From assembly GCA_964537975.1 (NCBI GenBank), contig CAZIDP010000004.1:88947-152946 (forward strand): a stretch of DNA of 64,000 nt, written 5' to 3'. The notes beneath the pieces are model-generated. The model had not been told where the DNA came from. It did no database searches and saw nothing but the letters and a program-made list of their open reading frames with translations. Shown here piece after piece: positions 60,623-64,000 of the stretch; positions within the stretch are counted from its first letter, which is position 1, and every line of letters starts with the position of its first letter. This DNA is from SCBR16-9 sp964537975 (GTDB taxonomy: Bacteria; Hydrogenedentota; Hydrogenedentia; Hydrogenedentales; SCBR16-9). A program made the translations under genes and the position numbers.

Positions 60623-63103
60623 TTAATATGATCCATAAGGGTCCAAGTCAATTTTTAAGCAGGCATCCTTATTTGCAGAATTTTGGAATTCGTCCCGGAT
60701 GATGCGGGTAAGAGCATTCAAAGGTTTTGAATTCTTGGCTAGAAGGGCGATGTGCCAACGATATTTTTTCTTTAATCGGCGTATTCCTGCTGGTGCAGGT
60801 CCCAATACAGTTGTGGGAGCAAACCGGTTTTGTTGCATGCATTCATGGATGATTGATCGCAGTCGTACACATTCTCGCTCTGCAACCAAGGGGTCTTCAC
60901 TTTCTATTGCAAAGTTAACCATTCTCCGGAAAGGTGGATAGCCGGAAGCTTTGCGCTGTGATATCTCTTGCGCGTAAAATCCGGAATAATCATGTTGTGC
61001 TGCTGAAAGAATGGCATAGTGGTTTGGTCGATATGTCTGAATGATGACTTCACCAGGTTTACTACCTCGCCCTGCGCGCCCGGCAACCTGGGTTAAGAGT
61101 TGAAAAACATTTTCAGCGGCTCTGAAGTCTGGGTGTCCCAACCCAGTATCTGCGTTAATTACACCAACCAAAGTTACCCCTGGGTAATCATGGCCTTTTG
61201 CCAGCATTTGTGTACCAATCATGATGTCAATTTCCCCAGCAGCAAAGCGGTTAAGCAGCTTGGCATGACCGCCTTTTCCAACAGTAGTGTCAGCATCCAT
61301 GCGTGCAACATTGCACCTATTAAAAGTACGTACCAGGTAGTCTTCAACCTTTTGTGTGCCAGTTCCGATATAGATAAGGGGCTGAAATCCACACTTACCG
61401 CACAGCTCTGGTTGGCGGGTTTGGTAATCACAATAATGACAACGCAATGCGCTAACACTGCTATGATAGGTTAAACTTACATTACAGTTCTCGCATTCAG
61501 CCACCCAACCACATTGTGGGCATAACACAAACGGTGCGTACCCCCTTCTGTTAAGCAATAAAATAACTTGCTCGTTTTTTTTGATGCGTTCATGAACTGC
61601 TTCTTCCAACTGGCGAGATAATATGACCTGCCCCATGTCTTTATTCTCTTTACGCATATCCAGAATATGAACTGATGGCAATGGAGCCTTGGTAGCACGT
61701 GTATGTAAGGACAGACGTACTGATTTTTTGCACTCACTATTATAGAAGGATTCCAGGGAAGGTGTTGCAGAACCCAATACGCACACAGCACCAGAACGAT
61801 GTGCGCGCATGATTGCGACATCTCGGGCATGATAACGTGGCGATTCACTTTGCTTGTATGAAGTGTCATGTTCTTCATCTACAACAATAATACCCAGGTT
61901 TTGGATTGGTGCAAAGATAGCGGATCGCGCTCCGACAACAATCCGGACTTCACTGCGCAAGACACGGCGCCATTCATCATAGCGTTCACCAGCACTTAAT
62001 CCACTATGTAACACTGCAATGCTCGCCTGGAATCTAGCATAAAAACGTCCAACAGTCTGTGGAGTTAAAGATATTTCGGGTACCAGAATAATCGCATTTT
62101 TTCCTAGTTTCAAGACATATTCAATGGCTTGTAAATAAACTTCTGTTTTGCCTGAGCCAGTAACGCCTTGTAAGAGATACGTTTGGAAGCTATTTGAATC
62201 CATTGCATTTGTAATGGCCAACAATGCGGTGCGTTGCTCATCGTTCAGATCAAATTTATCTATCGCATGATTGTCCTGGTATATTTCTGGCGACCGATAC
62301 AATTCTTTTTCGTGGCATACAATCAGCTTGCGAGATTCCATAGCCTGCAAGGTAGCGCGCTGAATGTGATGTTTGTTGTACAAACTGCTTGCCGTCTGTG
62401 TACCTCCCTGATGTAATAAATCAAGATAGACCGAAGCTTGTCTGGGTGCACGTTGTTGCAGGCGGGTCAAAGAGTCTCCATCCAGTTGAGATTCAGGATG
62501 CAATTGAACGTATAGTTCTTTACGTACAGCGGTGTGTTGTCTGGTAGGCAATTCTTCAGCGTGAACAATACCGCGAGCGATAAGCGATTGTATGGTGCTT
62601 TGCAATTTTTCGATGTTCAGCGTTTTACTTAGTTGCCCTTCATACATAACACCGTTTTTGAAAAGTGCCGCAACTATTAATTTTTGCTTGTGTGAAAATC
62701 GTCCTGTGTGATCATATTGTGGTGCCAGACGGTATCGGATTTTTTTACTGAGCTTTATTCCGGCTGGTGCAGCACTTTGCAAGGCCTCCCCCCATGAGCA
62801 GCAATAGTAATCCGCAATCCAGCGGCATAATTCCAGCATATCGTTGGAGAAAGCAGGGCAGGAATCAGGCAGGGCATGGATTAATCGGGGGGATTCCAGG
62901 TCACAATCATTTTTTAATTTTACAATAAATCCTGATGTTATCCTGTTGTTCAGCGAAATTTCAGCCCGCATCCCTACTTGTACTTTCGCCTGCAGATGCT
63001 CTGGGATTGCATAGGTGTAGCATTTATCTACTGGTATTGCAATCACAATATCTGCATAACTATAAAAAGTACAGGTTTCGGAATTAATATGCTCTGTTTG
63101 CAT
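60623..63103 (-). CDS. priA: Primosomal protein N' (replication restart helicase PriA)
   Basis: An 826-residue protein. Walker A is GVTGSGKTEVY; Walker B is VVDEEHDTSYKQ; the zinc site has CPQCGWVAECENCNVSL and CHYCDYQTRQPELCGKCG. The N-terminal DNA-binding domain, helicase core and C-terminal domain are in order and full length. PriA reloads replisomes at stalled forks. Downstream on the minus strand is a small lipoprotein. Confidence 0.96.
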   Translation of the reverse strand: MQTEHINSETCTFYSYADIVIAIPVDKCYTYAIPEHLQAKVQVGMRAEISLNNRITSGFIVKLKNDCDLESPRLIHALPDSCPAFSNDMLELCRWIADYYCCSWGEALQSAAPAGIKLSKKIRYRLAPQYDHTGRFSHKQKLIVAALFKNGVMYEGQLSKTLNIEKLQSTIQSLIARGIVHAEELPTRQHTAVRKELYVQLHPESQLDGDSLTRLQQRAPRQASVYLDLLHQGGTQTASSLYNKHHIQRATLQAMESRKLIVCHEKELYRSPEIYQDNHAIDKFDLNDEQRTALLAITNAMDSNSFQTYLLQGVTGSGKTEVYLQAIEYVLKLGKNAIILVPEISLTPQTVGRFYARFQASIAVLHSGLSAGERYDEWRRVLRSEVRIVVGARSAIFAPIQNLGIIVVDEEHDTSYKQSESPRYHARDVAIMRAHRSGAVCVLGSATPSLESFYNSECKKSVRLSLHTRATKAPLPSVHILDMRKENKDMGQVILSRQLEEAVHERIKKNEQVILLLNRRGYAPFVLCPQCGWVAECENCNVSLTYHSSVSALRCHYCDYQTRQPELCGKCGFQPLIYIGTGTQKVEDYLVRTFNRCNVARMDADTTVGKGGHAKLLNRFAAGEIDIMIGTQMLAKGHDYPGVTLVGVINADTGLGHPDFRAAENVFQLLTQVAGRAGRGSKPGEVIIQTYRPNHYAILSAAQHDYSGFYAQEISQRKASGYPPFRRMVNFAIESEDPLVAERECVRLRSIIHECMQQNRFAPTTVLGPAPAGIRRLKKKYRWHIALLAKNSKPLNALTRIIRDEFQNSANKDACLKIDLDPYGSY

Positions 63104-63283
63104 AAACGTTTAAATATTCATACGGTTTTGGCGAGAAAATTGAGCTAGAATAGCGATATTATTCAGGAACATTACACCAAATAATAATTAAGAGAACATT
63201 GTCTGCTGGATTATAGGCAGTCCGTATGATCGATTCAAGCCAGTAGAAACTAAATGATCAAAAACACCTGAAGTGGAAGTGGC

Positions 63284-63868
63284 TTAGTGGGTTTGCAGGA
63301 AGCGCTTCCAACTGATCATTTCTTCCTTCTCCAGGGGGGAACCGAATCGAGGCAGCCAGAGTGGCATTCTCGGCTTGTGAATCAACCGCATATTTGCTTC
63401 GTCCGGGGTACGGTTACCCTTCTTGACGTTACAATGCAAACATGCAGAAACCAAATTTTCCCAAGTGTCTCGACCTCCACGCGAACGAGGCACAACATGG
63501 TCTATACTGAGTTCGCTACGGGGATAACGTTTCCCGCAGTACTGGCACTGATGCTTATCACGAATGAAAATATTGCGTCGTGAAAACTGCACCTCACGTC
63601 GAATGAATCCGTTGAACATACTGAGGATGATGATTTCCGGGAGAATGATTTTCAGGGCTGGTGTATGAATGACGCGGAGATTCCCATTACCGGTGACGAT
63701 GTCTAATTGCGAGAGATCGCACCAGTCTTCGAAATCGTAGATAGCGTAATCCGCAGGATGCACCACCCGAGCTTGACCTTGATATAGCAAGACCAATGCT
63801 CTTTTGGCAGTTGCCACGTTCACTGCCACCCACGACTTGTTTAATACAAGAACGCGTGTGTCCAGCAT
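63284..63868 (-). CDS. HNH endonuclease domain protein
   Basis: A ~194-residue protein. The HNH domain near the C-terminus has CQYCGKRYPRSELSIDHVVP, then a late SACLHCNVKKGNR with the paired Cys zinc site. The N-terminal ~90 residues (VLVLNKSWVAVNVATAKRAL) are conserved in a family of housekeeping HNH proteins that stand alone, not linked to phage. The frame opens at 63901, but the ATG at 63868 follows an AAGGGG site. Function is not established. Confidence 0.85.
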   Translation of the reverse strand: MLDTRVLVLNKSWVAVNVATAKRALVLLYQGQARVVHPADYAIYDFEDWCDLSQLDIVTGNGNLRVIHTPALKIILPEIIILSMFNGFIRREVQFSRRNIFIRDKHQCQYCGKRYPRSELSIDHVVPRSRGGRDTWENLVSACLHCNVKKGNRTPDEANMRLIHKPRMPLWLPRFGSPLEKEEMISWKRFLQTH

Positions 63869-64000
63869 GGGAGCCCCTTCAAGACAACTACAGCCCAACA
63901 AATTCGTTCAATAGTATAAAGGCTTGAAGAATCAGGAATCAATACTTCGAATTGCTTTACAATAAATCTATCTGAAATGGTATCGTTGCTTCACGAAAGA
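63869..64000. other. Window end, nothing recognised
   Basis: The last 132 bp hold the likely minus-strand promoter of the HNH gene. No further ORF or element is seen. Confidence 0.4.

Noticed and set aside
1..64000. tRNA, rRNA, CRISPR array, insertion sequences or prophage
   Set aside because: No cloverleaf T-arm pattern, repeat-spacer array, transposase motif or phage structural gene was seen on either strand.

Overview
The window is bacterial, moderately AT-rich and densely coded, and reads as a chromosomal contig from an uncultured Gram-negative-type organism. P-ring and L-ring flagellar genes, a periplasmic PpiC/SurA-like foldase and PEP-CTERM surface proteins point to two membranes. Tat-targeted Gfo/Idh/MocA oxidoreductases, DUF6807 (PmoA-like) proteins, ThuA, a sugar-isomerase TIM barrel, a GH78 rhamnosidase and a giant CotH/lamin-tail protein suggest a polysaccharide or glycoside degrader of the PVC/Hydrogenedentota type. 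That placement is inference from gene content. No rRNA, tRNA, CRISPR array, insertion sequence or prophage was seen.

Layout. 1-3.4 kb (minus): the edge of ruvC, yebC, a DUF6807 protein and an enolase-superfamily enzyme. 3.8-10.9 kb (plus): one flagellar operon (flgF, flgG, flgA, flgH, flgI, flgJ, an EF-hand protein, flgN, flgL) behind a textbook sigma-54 -24/-12 promoter and a ~200-nt structured leader; flgK is absent between flgN and flgL. 11-15.4 kb (minus): a Tat-exported superoxide dismutase and a three-gene oxidoreductase/DUF6807 operon. 15.8-21.2 kb (plus): a CheY-like receiver, a permuted papain-fold amidase overlapping gcvH, then gcvPA, gcvPB and a lipoate ligase (glycine cleavage without gcvT). 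21.4-31.2 kb: a membrane-tethered TAXI-type binding protein with a long basic tail; three minus-strand genes that share an arrestin-like beta domain; then a plus-strand envelope block (PpiC foldase, M23 peptidase, a tail-anchored TPR/EF-Tu-domain-II-like protein, a HAAS-PspC protein).

31.3-45.4 kb (minus) is the carbohydrate and surface part: the CotH giant, GH78 rhamnosidase, a small unknown protein, an operon of Gfo/Idh, ThuA and sugar isomerase, and a PHP phosphatase; an SMP-30 lactonase diverges from it. 47-60 kb holds two PEP-CTERM/DUF4114 proteins, each behind its own sigma-54 promoter, flanking carB, an orphan two-domain ABC permease and a PilZ protein. After the second PEP-CTERM gene come two zinc-ribbon proteins (coiled coil and TPR) and an AT-rich glycosyltransferase/acetyltransferase group, a plausible exopolysaccharide locus. 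60.2-63.9 kb (minus): a small lipoprotein, priA and an HNH endonuclease.

Three shared themes stand out. Sigma-54 appears to drive both motility and the PEP-CTERM surface proteins. c-di-GMP (PilZ) and phospho-signalling (CheY) genes are scattered among them. Several unnamed domain combinations look new: the arrestin-like trio, the TPR/EF-Tu-II/tail-anchor protein, the TAXI-tail fusion and the paired zinc-ribbon proteins.
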